Source: Kutzneria kofuensis
GTDB lineage: Bacteria > Actinomycetota > Actinomycetes > Mycobacteriales > Pseudonocardiaceae
Direction of reading: 5' to 3'
Assembly (NCBI RefSeq): GCF_014203355.1
Contig: NZ_JACHIR010000001.1
Coordinates: 744,001-808,000, forward strand
DNA: 64,000 bases
In this document: positions 16,498-24,836 of the stretch, piece by piece
Position numbering within the stretch: position 1 is the stretch's first letter
How the letters are laid out: each line of letters opens with the position of its first letter
Position numbers and translations under genes: made by a program
Notes under the pieces: generated by a model
The model's database searches: none
What the model was told of the DNA's origin: nothing
What the model saw: the letters and a program-made list of their open reading frames with translations, nothing else

Positions 16498-16854
16498 TCA
16501 GTTCGACGTGGTCGTCTCGGTCGTGGTCATCGGCGAGCTGCTGACCTGCGAATGCGTGGTGACGGTCATCTGCGGTGATGTGACCGTCGACGGCGGCGAG
16601 ACGGTGACCGTCGACGACGTGGTCACGGGCGCGGCCGGCGGCACCTGCGCCGGCCCCGACTCGCCGTGCTGCAGCAGCACGATGCTGATCACCGCGACCG
16701 CCAGCACAGCGGCGGCGGTCAACAACGGCGCGTAGCGACGAACCGGCCGGCGGGCCTCGGCGCGGGCCCGGATCGCGGGCCCGGACAGGGACGAGTGCAC
16801 CCGGTCGGCGCGGGCCGCGAGCATCCGCCGCAGCTCGTCCTCCTCGTCACTCAT
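16498..16854 (-). CDS. Single-pass membrane protein with anti-sigma-factor layout
   Basis: A 118-residue protein. The charged cytosolic N-terminus is MSDEEDELRRMLAARADRV. One transmembrane helix (YAPLLTAAAVLAVAVISIVL, about residues 41-60) and a Ser/Thr/Val-rich outside segment (TVTVSPPSTVTSPQMTVTTH) follow. The start overlaps the end of the ECF sigma gene by 8 bp, so translation is coupled. This size, topology and position are typical of sigma-factor regulators, although no zinc anti-sigma HxxxCxxC motif is present. Assignment as a SigE-family anti-sigma protein is inference. The outer segment resembles the secreted protein encoded next. Confidence 0.65.
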   Translation of the reverse strand: MSDEEDELRRMLAARADRVHSSLSGPAIRARAEARRPVRRYAPLLTAAAVLAVAVISIVLLQHGESGPAQVPPAAPVTTSSTVTVSPPSTVTSPQMTVTTHSQVSSSPMTTTETTTSN

Positions 16855-17356
16855 GGCCCCGCCCCCTGACGCCCCTCTGGACCCGCTCCGGAGTGCCCAG
16901 CACCGACCGCAGCGCGGCGAGGCCCCGGCTGACGTGCGCCCGCACGGTCGCCTCGCGACAGCCCAGCAACGAGGCGATCTCCGCGTCGGTGAGGTCCTCG
17001 TAATAACGCAGCACGACCGCCGCTCGTTGCTGCCGGGGCAGTTTTCGCAGCTCACGCCCCAGGCGCTCGTCCGGCTCGTCCCAGCCCAGTTCGACGCTCG
17101 CCGACTCGGGCACCTCGGGAACCGACCGGATGTGCCGGGTGCTCCAGCGCCGCCGCCACGACAGGAACTCGTTGGTCACGGCTCGCCGCACGTAGGCGTA
17201 GCGGGAGCCGTCCAGCGTCTCCCAGCGCGGGTAGACCCGGACCAGCACCTCCTGCACCAGGTCCTCGGCCTCGCCCTGGCCACCGGACAGCAGCGTGGCG
17301 TAGCGGACCAGCGCCTGCTGGTGGGAGTGCACGAACTCGTCGAAGGACTGGTCCAT
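16847..17356 (-). CDS. ECF RNA polymerase sigma factor, SigE-family type
   Basis: A 169-residue sigma factor. Region 2 reads FVHSHQQALVRYATLLSG, then AEDLVQEVLVRVYPRW and RRAVTNEFLSWRRR. Region 4 reads LRKLPRQQRAAVVLRYYEDL, then TDAEIASLLGCREATVRAHVSRGLAALR. The YVRRAVTNEFLSWRRRR-type segment is characteristic of the actinobacterial SigE-family subgroup (TIGR02983-like). It is co-transcribed with the membrane protein immediately downstream. Promoter targets are not identifiable here. Confidence 0.9.
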   Translation of the reverse strand: MDQSFDEFVHSHQQALVRYATLLSGGQGEAEDLVQEVLVRVYPRWETLDGSRYAYVRRAVTNEFLSWRRRWSTRHIRSVPEVPESASVELGWDEPDERLGRELRKLPRQQRAAVVLRYYEDLTDAEIASLLGCREATVRAHVSRGLAALRSVLGTPERVQRGVRGRGHE

Positions 17357-17392
17357 CGAACGGCTAGACGCCTATCCCGGCCCACGAGTTGC

Positions 17393-20300
17393 TCACAGCT
17401 CGTCCATCGCCTTGTAGATCCGCTTCTCGGAGACCGGGTACGCGGTGCCCAGGGTCTGCGCGAAGTAGCTCACCCGCAGTTCCTGGATCATCCAGCCGAT
17501 GTTGCGCAGCGGCTCCCCCACCGGCTCGCCCGGCGGCACGGCGTCGAGCAGTGCCCGGTACTCGGCGGTGATCTCGGCGATCTCCTCGGTGCGCTGCACG
17601 TCCCGCTGCGGGTTCTCGGGCAGCTTCTCCAGCCGCCGCTCGATCGCCTTGAGGTAGCGCTCCACGTCCGGCAGCCGCTGGTAGCCGGTCTCCGCGGCGA
17701 AATCGGCGTGCACGAGGCCGCGGAGCTGGGCCCGGATGTCGGCGACGGAGGCGTCCGGGGCGAACTTCGCCGCCGCCAGCTGCCGCTCAACGGCCTGCGC
17801 GGCGTTCAGCACCCGACGCACCCGGTTCACCACGTCCAGCACCGTCTCGTTCAGGCCGGCCCGGGCCCGGACCAGCAGCTTCTCGAAGCCGGCCTGGTCG
17901 AAGGCGGGGCCGCCGCCGTCGGCGACGAGCTTGTCCACGGCCGTCGCGATGCAGTCGTTGAGCAGCGCGGGCACGCCGCCGTGCGGATTGCGGCTCAGCG
18001 TCAGCTTGGCGTCGTTGCTGAGGCTGCGGACGATCAGCTTCACCGGGGACGGAAGCTGGAGCAGCAGCAGGCGCCGGGTGCCCAGGGCCATCGCCGCCCG
18101 CTGTTGGGCGGCGCTGTCCAGCAGCTTCACGTCCACGTGGTCGCCGCGGTCGACCAGCGACGGATAGGTGGTCACCTCGTAGCCGGTGACGGCCTGCCGG
18201 TGCGTGCGCGGCAACGTGCCGAAGTCCCAGCTGGTCAGGCCCGTGCGCTCGATGTCGTTGGGCGCGGCCGACAGCGCGGCGCGCATGGTCGCCCGCAGGT
18301 CCTCCTTGATCGCCGCCAGGTCCTTGCCCTCGGCCAGGGTGCGGTCCCGCTCGTCGACCACGTGGAAGGTGGTCTTGAGATGCTCGGGCACCTGGTCCAG
18401 CTGCCAGGCCTCGCGCGGGATCGTCACGCCGGACAGCGTGCGCAGCTCGCGCTCGACGGCCTCCAGCACGTGCTGGTCGTCCGCCCCGATCCGGTCGACC
18501 ACGGCCTTGGCGAAGGTCGGGGCCGGCACGAAGTTGCGGCGGATCTGCTTGGGCAGCGACTTGATCAGCGACGTGACGAGTTCCAGCCGCAGGCCGGGGA
18601 TCTGCCACGCCAGGCCGTCGCCGTCGACCTGGCCGAGCACCGGCAGCGGCACCCGGACGGTCACGCCGTCGTCACGACGGCCCGGCTCGAACCGATAGGT
18701 CAGCGGCAGCTGCACTCCGCCCTGCGTCCAGTGGTCCGGGTAGTCGGCCTCGGTGATCCCACCGGCGTTGTCGTTGACCAGCATGTCCGGGTCGAACGTG
18801 AGCAGGTCGGGCTGCTCGCGGCGGGTCTTGCGCCACCACGTGTCGAAGTGCCGCACCGACACGACCTCGGCGCCGATCCGCTTGTCGTAGAAGTCGAACA
18901 GGGTCTCGTCGTCGACCTTGATGTCACGCCGGCGGACCCGGTCCTCCAACTTCTCCACGTTCTCCAGCAGCTGCCGGTTGTGGTGGAAGAACCGGTGGTT
19001 GGTGCGCCACTCGCCGTCGACGAGGGCGTGCCGGATGAACAGCTCCCGGCTCACCTCGGGGTCGATCCGGCCGTAGTTGACGCGGCGCGCGGCGACGATG
19101 GGCAGGCCGTACAGGGTGACCTTCTCGGTGGCGATCACCGCGCCCTGCCTGGCTTCCCAGTGCGGCTCGCTGTAGTTGCGCTTGACCAGGTGCGCGCCGA
19201 GCTTCTCGGCCCACTCCGGCTCGATCTTGGCCACCACCCGGGCCCACAGCCGGGACGTCTCCACGAGCTCGGCCGCCATCACCCACTGCGGCTGCTGCCG
19301 GGACAGCGCCGAGCCGGGGAAGATCGCGAACTTCGCGCCGCGGGCGCCGAGGTACTCGGTGGGTCCCTTGCGCGGAACGCCCTTCGTGATGACGTCCTTC
19401 ATGCCCAGGTGCGACAGCAGTCCGGCGAGCAGCGACAGGTGGATGCCCTTGGTGTCGATCTCGCCGCCGTTCACGGACACGCCCTGGCCCTTGACCACCT
19501 GGCGCAGCTGCGAATAGATGTCCTGCCACTCCCGGACCCGCAGGTAGTTCAGGAACTCGGCGCGGCACATCTTGCGGAACTGGTTGGAGGACAGCTCCTT
19601 CTGCTGCTCCCGCAGGTAGTTCCACAGGTTCAGGAAGCTGATGAAGTCGCTGTCGGGGTCGCGGAACCGGGCGTGCTGCTGCTGAGCCTGCTCCTGCTGC
19701 TCAGTGGGACGCTCGCGTGGGTCCTGAATGGACAGCGCGGCGGCGATCACCATGACCTCGCGCACGCAGCCGTTCTCCTCGGCGGCCACGACCATCCGCG
19801 CCAGCCGCGGGTCGACGGGAAGCTGCGAGAGGCGGCGGCCGATGGTCGTCAGCTTGCCGTTCTCCAGCGCGCCGAGTTCCTGCAGCAGGCCGATGCCGTC
19901 GTTGATGTTGCGGCGGTCCGGCGGGTCGATGAACGGGAACGCGGCGATGTCGCCCAGGCCGGCCGCCACCATCTGCAGGATGACGGAGGCGAGGTTGGTG
20001 CGCAGGATCTCGGCGTCGGTGAACTCCGGCCGGCTGAGGAAGTCCTCTTCGGAGTAGAGCCGGATGCAGATGCCCTCGGAGACGCGGCCGCAGCGGCCCT
20101 TGCGCTGGTTGGCCGAGGCCTGCGAGATGGGCTCGATCGGCAGCCGTTGCACCTTGAGCCGGTGGCTGTAGCGGGAGATGCGGGCGTTGCCCGGGTCGAT
20201 CACGTACTTGATGCCGGGAACCGTGAGCGAGGTCTCGGCGACGTTGGTGGCCAACACGATCCGCCGGCCGGTGTGCCGCTGGAACACCCGGTGCTGCTCG

Positions 20301-21289
20301 CCGACGGACAGCCGGGCGTACAGCGGCAGGATCTCGGTGTTCCTGAGGTCCTGTTTGGACAGTGCGTCGGCGGTGTCGCGGATCTCCCGCTCGCCGGACA
20401 GGAACACCAGGATGTCGCCGGGGCCCTCGGCGCACAGCTCGTCGACGGCGTCGGCGATCGCCTGCACCTGGTCGCGGTCCGGGTCGGCGTCCGGGTCCTC
20501 GGGGTCGACGACCGGGCGGTAGCGGGTCTCCACCGGGTAGGTGCGGCCGGAGACCTCGACGATCGGCGCGTCGCCGAAGTGCCGGGAGAACCGCTCCGGG
20601 TCGATGGTGGCGGAGGTGATGATCACCTTGAGATCGGGGCGGCGCGGCAGCAGCTGCTTGACGTAGCCGAGGATGAAGTCGATGTTGAGGCTGCGCTCGT
20701 GCGCCTCGTCGATGATCAGCGTGTCGTAGCGGGACAGCAGCCGGTCGCTCTGGATCTCGGCCAGCAGGATGCCGTCGGTCATCAGCTTGACCAGCGTGTC
20801 GTCGCCGACCTGGTCGGTGAACCGGACCTTGTAGCCGACGACCTTGCCCAGCTCGGTGTGCAGCTCCTCGGCGACCCGCTCGGCGACCGTGCGGGCGGCC
20901 AGCCGCCGCGGCTGGGTGTGGCCGATCACACCGCGCACGCCGCGGCCCAGCTCCAGGCAGATCTTGGGCAGCTGGGTGGTCTTGCCCGAGCCGGTCTCGC
21001 CGGCCACGATCACGACCTGGTGGTCCCGGATCACGTCCAGGATGTCCTGCCGGCGCTGGCTGACCGGCAGCTCCTCCGGGTAGCTGATGCGCGGCACCGC
21101 CGCGACGCGCGCCGCCAGCTTCGCCTGCGCGGCCAGCACCTCCTCGTCGATGCGGGCCAGCGCGGCGCGGCGTTTCGCCTCGTCACGGATCTTGCGGGTG
21201 CCGTCGATGCGCCGACGCAGCCGATGCTCGTCGCGCAGCATCAGCTGGGGCAGTTCGATGTGGGCAGCAGTCACCGGTAGCGATCCCAT
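17393..21289 (-). CDS. hrpA: ATP-dependent RNA helicase HrpA
   Basis: A 1298-residue DEAH-box helicase of full HrpA length. Walker A GETGSGKTT is near residues 97-105, followed by TQPRRLAA (motif Ia) and DEAHERS near 194. Motif III is SATID, motif V is LATNVAETSLTVPG and motif VI is QRKGRCGR. An HA2/OB-fold region follows, then the long C-terminal DUF3418 domain special to bacterial HrpA. It remodels RNA or RNA-protein complexes; the E. coli homologue acts on mRNA and stalled ribosomes. The start was taken as ATG 21289; GTG codons upstream and five codons in are alternatives. It is apparently monocistronic and divergent from the pyruvyl-transferase-like gene. Confidence 0.95.
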   Translation of the reverse strand: MGSLPVTAAHIELPQLMLRDEHRLRRRIDGTRKIRDEAKRRAALARIDEEVLAAQAKLAARVAAVPRISYPEELPVSQRRQDILDVIRDHQVVIVAGETGSGKTTQLPKICLELGRGVRGVIGHTQPRRLAARTVAERVAEELHTELGKVVGYKVRFTDQVGDDTLVKLMTDGILLAEIQSDRLLSRYDTLIIDEAHERSLNIDFILGYVKQLLPRRPDLKVIITSATIDPERFSRHFGDAPIVEVSGRTYPVETRYRPVVDPEDPDADPDRDQVQAIADAVDELCAEGPGDILVFLSGEREIRDTADALSKQDLRNTEILPLYARLSVGEQHRVFQRHTGRRIVLATNVAETSLTVPGIKYVIDPGNARISRYSHRLKVQRLPIEPISQASANQRKGRCGRVSEGICIRLYSEEDFLSRPEFTDAEILRTNLASVILQMVAAGLGDIAAFPFIDPPDRRNINDGIGLLQELGALENGKLTTIGRRLSQLPVDPRLARMVVAAEENGCVREVMVIAAALSIQDPRERPTEQQEQAQQQHARFRDPDSDFISFLNLWNYLREQQKELSSNQFRKMCRAEFLNYLRVREWQDIYSQLRQVVKGQGVSVNGGEIDTKGIHLSLLAGLLSHLGMKDVITKGVPRKGPTEYLGARGAKFAIFPGSALSRQQPQWVMAAELVETSRLWARVVAKIEPEWAEKLGAHLVKRNYSEPHWEARQGAVIATEKVTLYGLPIVAARRVNYGRIDPEVSRELFIRHALVDGEWRTNHRFFHHNRQLLENVEKLEDRVRRRDIKVDDETLFDFYDKRIGAEVVSVRHFDTWWRKTRREQPDLLTFDPDMLVNDNAGGITEADYPDHWTQGGVQLPLTYRFEPGRRDDGVTVRVPLPVLGQVDGDGLAWQIPGLRLELVTSLIKSLPKQIRRNFVPAPTFAKAVVDRIGADDQHVLEAVERELRTLSGVTIPREAWQLDQVPEHLKTTFHVVDERDRTLAEGKDLAAIKEDLRATMRAALSAAPNDIERTGLTSWDFGTLPRTHRQAVTGYEVTTYPSLVDRGDHVDVKLLDSAAQQRAAMALGTRRLLLLQLPSPVKLIVRSLSNDAKLTLSRNPHGGVPALLNDCIATAVDKLVADGGGPAFDQAGFEKLLVRARAGLNETVLDVVNRVRRVLNAAQAVERQLAAAKFAPDASVADIRAQLRGLVHADFAAETGYQRLPDVERYLKAIERRLEKLPENPQRDVQRTEEIAEITAEYRALLDAVPPGEPVGEPLRNIGWMIQELRVSYFAQTLGTAYPVSEKRIYKAMDEL

Positions 21290-21383
21290 TTGACTTCGCA
21301 GCGTAGCCACCCGCGGTTCGGACACGCGCGTGGTTTTCTCCCCTCCCAGTCTAGGTGACCGGCGGGCCTGCCATGATCTGTCG

Positions 21384-22157
21384 GTGCCGCATCCCGACTG
21401 CACGCTGCTCCGCTCGCTGAACACGGCCATCGACGACGGCCTGCGCGCCGCGCTCGGCGAAGCCAGACGGGTCTCCCTGGTGCACTTTCCCGACCCCGAC
21501 TCCCCCGGCGATCCGGCCGGGTGGCTGGGCACCCGGATCGCGCTGCGCCGGCTGGGCGTGCGGGTGGCGTACCAGTGCCTCGGGGAGACGCTGGCCGAGG
21601 ACGCCGTCGAGGGGCCGCTGCTGCTGGCCGGCGGGGTCGAGGTTCGGCGGCCGGACGTACCGGTCGTGCGCCTCGCCGACCTGAAGGTGCCGCATCTCGC
21701 CCTGGCGCTGGGCGCGTTACCGCGGCTGGGCACCGTGGACGTCGACGTGCTGTGGCACTGCTCCGAGGGCACGCCGCCGCCGGAGGTGAGCAGCCGGGTC
21801 GTCACCTGGGACTCGCCGGAGCCGGGCTACACCCCCAGGCAGCGCGTCACCGCCAAGGCCAACGCCGAGTTGCGCGCCCGGGCCTGCCGCGACCCCGAGT
21901 TCGCCCGGCGGACCTGGCGGGCGCTGTCCGCGACGTTCGTTCCCCTGGCCAAGGCCCACGTCCAGCACGCGTTGACCGTGCTCGGCGGCGGCCGCGTGCT
22001 CGTCACCGACGACCTCCACGGGCACCTGCTGGCGTTGCTGGCCGGGATCCCGCACGTCGTGCTCGGGGAACTGCCCGGCGGCGTGCCGGAGAGCTCCCTC
22101 GTGCGGACCGCCGACGACGTGACCTCGGCCCGTGAGCTGGCGTTGGAGCTGCTCTAG
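21384..22157 (+). CDS. Polysaccharide pyruvyl transferase-like protein
   Basis: A 257-residue protein. I place it near the polysaccharide pyruvyl-transferase fold from its C-terminal segment DDLHGHLLALLAGIPHVVL, matching the conserved DRLHGHILALLxGxPHVVxD block, and from the Rossmann-like N-terminal strands. It is shorter than most relatives, and the N-terminal nucleotide-binding motifs are weak. A transferase acting on a surface glycan is plausible but not proven. GTG 21384 is the chosen start because the upstream frame overlaps the hrpA promoter. Its last 4 bp overlap the convergent epimerase gene. Confidence 0.55.
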   Translation: MPHPDCTLLRSLNTAIDDGLRAALGEARRVSLVHFPDPDSPGDPAGWLGTRIALRRLGVRVAYQCLGETLAEDAVEGPLLLAGGVEVRRPDVPVVRLADLKVPHLALALGALPRLGTVDVDVLWHCSEGTPPPEVSSRVVTWDSPEPGYTPRQRVTAKANAELRARACRDPEFARRTWRALSATFVPLAKAHVQHALTVLGGGRVLVTDDLHGHLLALLAGIPHVVLGELPGGVPESSLVRTADDVTSARELALELL

Positions 22158-23074
22158 GCTCGTGCGGCCAGGTCGTAGGCGGCTTCGGACCAGTCCGGGA
22201 AGTCGAACTCGAAGCCGGCTCGGGTGAGTTCTCCGGGGACCACGCGCCGGCTCTTGAGCAGCAGTTCGGTGTCGCTACGGAGCGCGAACGCCCCGATCTC
22301 GGCCATCCACTTCGTCGCCGGCAGGCCGATCAGCCGTCCGCTCGCAGCGCGCAGGGTGCGCATGAAGTCCCTGTGCGGCAACGGGCTCGGCGCGGCGAGG
22401 TTGACCGGACCGGTCAGTTCGATTGCGAGCAGGAACTCGACCGCGCGCACGAAGTCGTGCTCGTGGATCCAGGAGACGTACTGCCGCCCGCCCGCCACCG
22501 GGCCGCCAAGGCCGAGCCGCGCCAACCGTCGCAGCACGTCGAAGGCGCCGCCGTGGTCGGGGCTCATCACGATCGCCGTGCGCAGCGCCACCTTGCGGGT
22601 GTTCGGCGTGTCGGCCGCGCGCTGCGCCTCCTCCCACGCCTTCGCGATCCGGACGCTGTACTCCCAGTACCGTGGGACGCCCGGTTCGTTGCCGCCGATG
22701 ATCCCCGTGGCCTCGTCGTTGGCGACGTCGAAGCTGTGGGCGTAGATCGTCGCCGTGCTCATCTGCAGCCACGTCCTCGGCGGGTTGCTCGCCCGCTCGA
22801 TCGCCACGGCCACCGCCCGCGTCGAGTCGACCCGGGAGTTCATCATCTCCCGCAGGTTCGCCGCCGTGTACCGGCAGCTCACGCTGCGTCCGGCCAGGTT
22901 GATCACCGCGTCGGCCCCGTCCAGCTCCGCCGCCCAGGGCCCCTGGGTGCGCCCGTCCCACCACACGTGGCCCGGCCGTCGGCTCAGCACCACCACCTCG
23001 TGGCCCTTGTCCCGCAGCGTCCGGCCCAGGAACCCGCCGATGTGGCCCGTCCCGCCGGGCAGCACGATCTTCAC
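22154..23074 (-). CDS. TIGR01777-family NAD-dependent epimerase (YfcH/SulA-like)
   Basis: A 306-residue extended-SDR protein starting MKIVLPGGTGHIGGFLGRTL (GxxGxxG). It then has VVVLSRRPG, DAVINLAGRSVSCRYT and TRAVAVAIERASNPPRTWLQ, and a C-terminal DUF1731-like segment (PATKWMAEIGAFALRSDTEL, LKSRRVVPGELTRAGFEF). These are diagnostic for the TIGR01777 epimerase-like family, whose substrate is not established. A TAGTTT hexamer (23086-23081) lies 6 nt before the ATG, suggesting a leaderless transcript. A 6-4-6 inverted repeat (TCTAGT/ACTAGA, 23088-23103) sits just upstream and may be an operator. Confidence 0.88.
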   Translation of the reverse strand: MKIVLPGGTGHIGGFLGRTLRDKGHEVVVLSRRPGHVWWDGRTQGPWAAELDGADAVINLAGRSVSCRYTAANLREMMNSRVDSTRAVAVAIERASNPPRTWLQMSTATIYAHSFDVANDEATGIIGGNEPGVPRYWEYSVRIAKAWEEAQRAADTPNTRKVALRTAIVMSPDHGGAFDVLRRLARLGLGGPVAGGRQYVSWIHEHDFVRAVEFLLAIELTGPVNLAAPSPLPHRDFMRTLRAASGRLIGLPATKWMAEIGAFALRSDTELLLKSRRVVPGELTRAGFEFDFPDWSEAAYDLAARA

Positions 23075-23189
23075 GAACCCAAACTACTCTAGTTCTGACT
23101 AGAAGAGTTGTGGTTTCCAGCAAGACTGGCAGGGATTCGGGTTCGGGTAGCCCTCCGCCGGCAGGTCGAACCTCCTCACCACGTCTCCG

Positions 23190-23915
23190 TCAGCTCGGGG
23201 CCAGGATGAAGCCTCCGTCGACGGTGAGCACGGCGCCGGTGACGAAACCGTTCTCCATGAGGTACAGGTTCGTCGCGGCGATCTGATCCGCCTCGCCGAT
23301 CGCCTTGGTCAGCGTTCGTTCCGTGAACGTGGCGACCATCGCGTCGAGTTGCGGCTGCGGAATGCCGTCCCACATCGGCGTGTGGACCGGGCCCGGGCGG
23401 ACCGTGTTGACGCGGATCGGGGCCAGATCGACGGCCAGGCCACGGGCCAATCCCTCGATGGCGGCGACCGAGGCGGCCGCGAGCGCCGCACCGGGCGTCG
23501 GGCGGACGCCGATGATCCCGGATGTCAGCACGATGGAACCGCCCGGCCTGATGCGGGGCGCCGCGTGTTTGACCGCGGCGACCACACCCCAGAAGCGGAC
23601 GTCGAACAGGCGCCGGGCCTCATCGAGCGGCAGGTTCGGCAACGGCCGCTGATCCGGCGTGTCACCCGCGGTGTACACGAGGTGATCCAGGGCGCCGACA
23701 CGCTCGAACAGGGCGGCGACGTCCGCCTCGTCGCGCGCGTCGGTGACGAACCCGTCGCAGGTGTCCGGCAGTTCGGCCAGAGCCGCATCCAGCCGCACCG
23801 CTCGGCTCGACGCGATCGTGACGGACGCGCCCGCCGCCGTCGCGGCACGGGCCGTTGCCAGCCCCATACCCGAACTGCCGCCGATGACGACGATGCGTCG
23901 GCCAGCCAGAGACAT
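23190..23915 (-). CDS. SDR-fold protein lacking the catalytic Tyr/Lys
   Basis: A 241-residue short-chain dehydrogenase-like protein. The cofactor motif is VVIGGSSGMGLATARA and the Ser segment is IVLTSGIIG. At the place of the usual YxxxK, the sequence reads AALAAASVAAIEGLARGLA, so both Tyr and Lys are replaced. PIRVNTVRPGPVHTPMW and VDGGF follow as normal. Loss of the proton-relay residues argues against standard dehydrogenase chemistry. It may bind NAD(P) or a ligand without turnover, or use another mechanism. A strong AGGAGGA site precedes ATG 23915. It is divergent from a TetR gene with two long operators between them. Confidence 0.82.
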   Translation of the reverse strand: MSLAGRRIVVIGGSSGMGLATARAATAAGASVTIASSRAVRLDAALAELPDTCDGFVTDARDEADVAALFERVGALDHLVYTAGDTPDQRPLPNLPLDEARRLFDVRFWGVVAAVKHAAPRIRPGGSIVLTSGIIGVRPTPGAALAAASVAAIEGLARGLAVDLAPIRVNTVRPGPVHTPMWDGIPQPQLDAMVATFTERTLTKAIGEADQIAATNLYLMENGFVTGAVLTVDGGFILAPS

Positions 23916-23942
23916 GATCCATCCTCCTGAAGCGGAGCCGTT

Positions 23943-23996
23943 GTGATGACCCAGTGAGACATCACCATAGCAGTGATGGCTCAGTGAGTCATCACT
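23943..23996. promoter_or_regulatory. Two long TetR operators in the SDR/tetR divergent promoter
   Basis: GTGATG-N11-CATCAC at 23943-23965 and AGTGATG-N11-CATCACT at 23972-23996 are 30 bp apart centre to centre. The second is almost fully palindromic because its interior is CTCA-G-TGAG. Both share the CAGTGAG centre. TACGAT (23999-24004) is a -10 for the tetR gene, 6 nt before its ATG. Confidence 0.82.
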
Positions 23997-24010
23997 GCTA
24001 CGATCGCGGC

Positions 24011-24607
24011 ATGCCGCGGTGGGACCCGAGAGCTCAGGACCGGCTTCGTGCCGCCGCGCTGGAGCTGTTCGTCGAGCACGGGTACGAGAACACCACCGTC
24101 ACGCAGATCACCGAACGGGCCGGCCTGACCCGTCGCACGTTCTCCCGCTACTTCACCGACAAGCGCGATGTGCTGTTCGCCGGCTCGGAGCAGCTCCCCG
24201 GCGCTGTGTCCGACGCCGTCCGGCGCGCCGACGCCGCGCTCCCGCCCTTCCAGGCACTGCTCGCCGCCCTGGTCGACACCGGCGCACTGTTCGCCGACCT
24301 GGTTCCGCACGCGGCCCAACGACGCGCGGTCATCGCGTCCAGCCCCGAACTGCAGGAACGCGAGCGAACCAAGCTGGCGGCCGTCACCGAAGCGCTGGCC
24401 GAAGCACTACGGCAACGCGGCGCCGCCGCATCGAGAGCGAAACTGCTCGCGCAGGTCGGCATCGCCGTCTTCCAGACCGCGTTCGAGCGGTGGACCGACC
24501 AGCCCGAACAGGCGGACTTCGCGGCGCGTGTCCACGAGGTCGCAACCGAGCTCGCCGCCAGCCTGGACCCTGCCGCCGGATCCGCCACGCAGCCGGCGAA
24601 CCCCTAG
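24011..24607 (+). CDS. TetR-family transcriptional regulator
   Basis: A 198-residue repressor. The DNA-binding domain is RLRAAALELFVEHGYENTTV, then TQITERAGLTRRTFSRYFTDKRDVLF. The C-terminal effector domain is Ala-rich helical. ATG 24011 lacks a Shine-Dalgarno site but follows TACGAT by 6 nt, so it is probably leaderless. The two GTGATG/CATCAC operators just upstream imply control of the divergent SDR-fold gene and itself. Its TAG stop shares CTAG with a possible convergent small gene. Confidence 0.88.
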   Translation: MPRWDPRAQDRLRAAALELFVEHGYENTTVTQITERAGLTRRTFSRYFTDKRDVLFAGSEQLPGAVSDAVRRADAALPPFQALLAALVDTGALFADLVPHAAQRRAVIASSPELQERERTKLAAVTEALAEALRQRGAAASRAKLLAQVGIAVFQTAFERWTDQPEQADFAARVHEVATELAASLDPAAGSATQPANP

Positions 24608-24726
24608 CCTCCGCGCATCCGGAAGGTGCTCTGCACACCGGAGCAGCCGAACTGGAACGCTTCGGGCTGACGGTGGCCGGAAGCGGCCGAAGGCTGTGGT
24701 TGGACGACCCCCAGCACGCCGTTCAC
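24604..24726 (-). CDS. Possible 40-residue small protein
   Basis: A short frame from GTG 24726 to TAG 24604 encodes 40 residues ending QFGCSGVQSTFRMRGG. AGGAA lies about 7 nt before the GTG. Support is limited to this site and the tight CTAG stop overlap with tetR, the same arrangement as at 2692. I recognise no family. It could be chance. Confidence 0.25.
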   Translation of the reverse strand: MNGVLGVVQPQPSAASGHRQPEAFQFGCSGVQSTFRMRGG

Positions 24727-24836
24727 TGTTGATTTCCTGGCCGGCGGACAGTCCTTTCGGATGGGGTTCGGTCGTGCGGGGGCCGGTAGCGTCGGATGCC
24801 ACCTGTTCGTAACCCTGCGACGAGCGGACATCATCC

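Noticed and set aside
16853-21280. A 1475-codon open frame on the plus strand opposite hrpA and the ECF module
   Set aside because: It is the mirror of high third-position GC in hrpA. Its translation is Arg/Gly/Leu/His-rich without domains, while the minus strand encodes complete HrpA.
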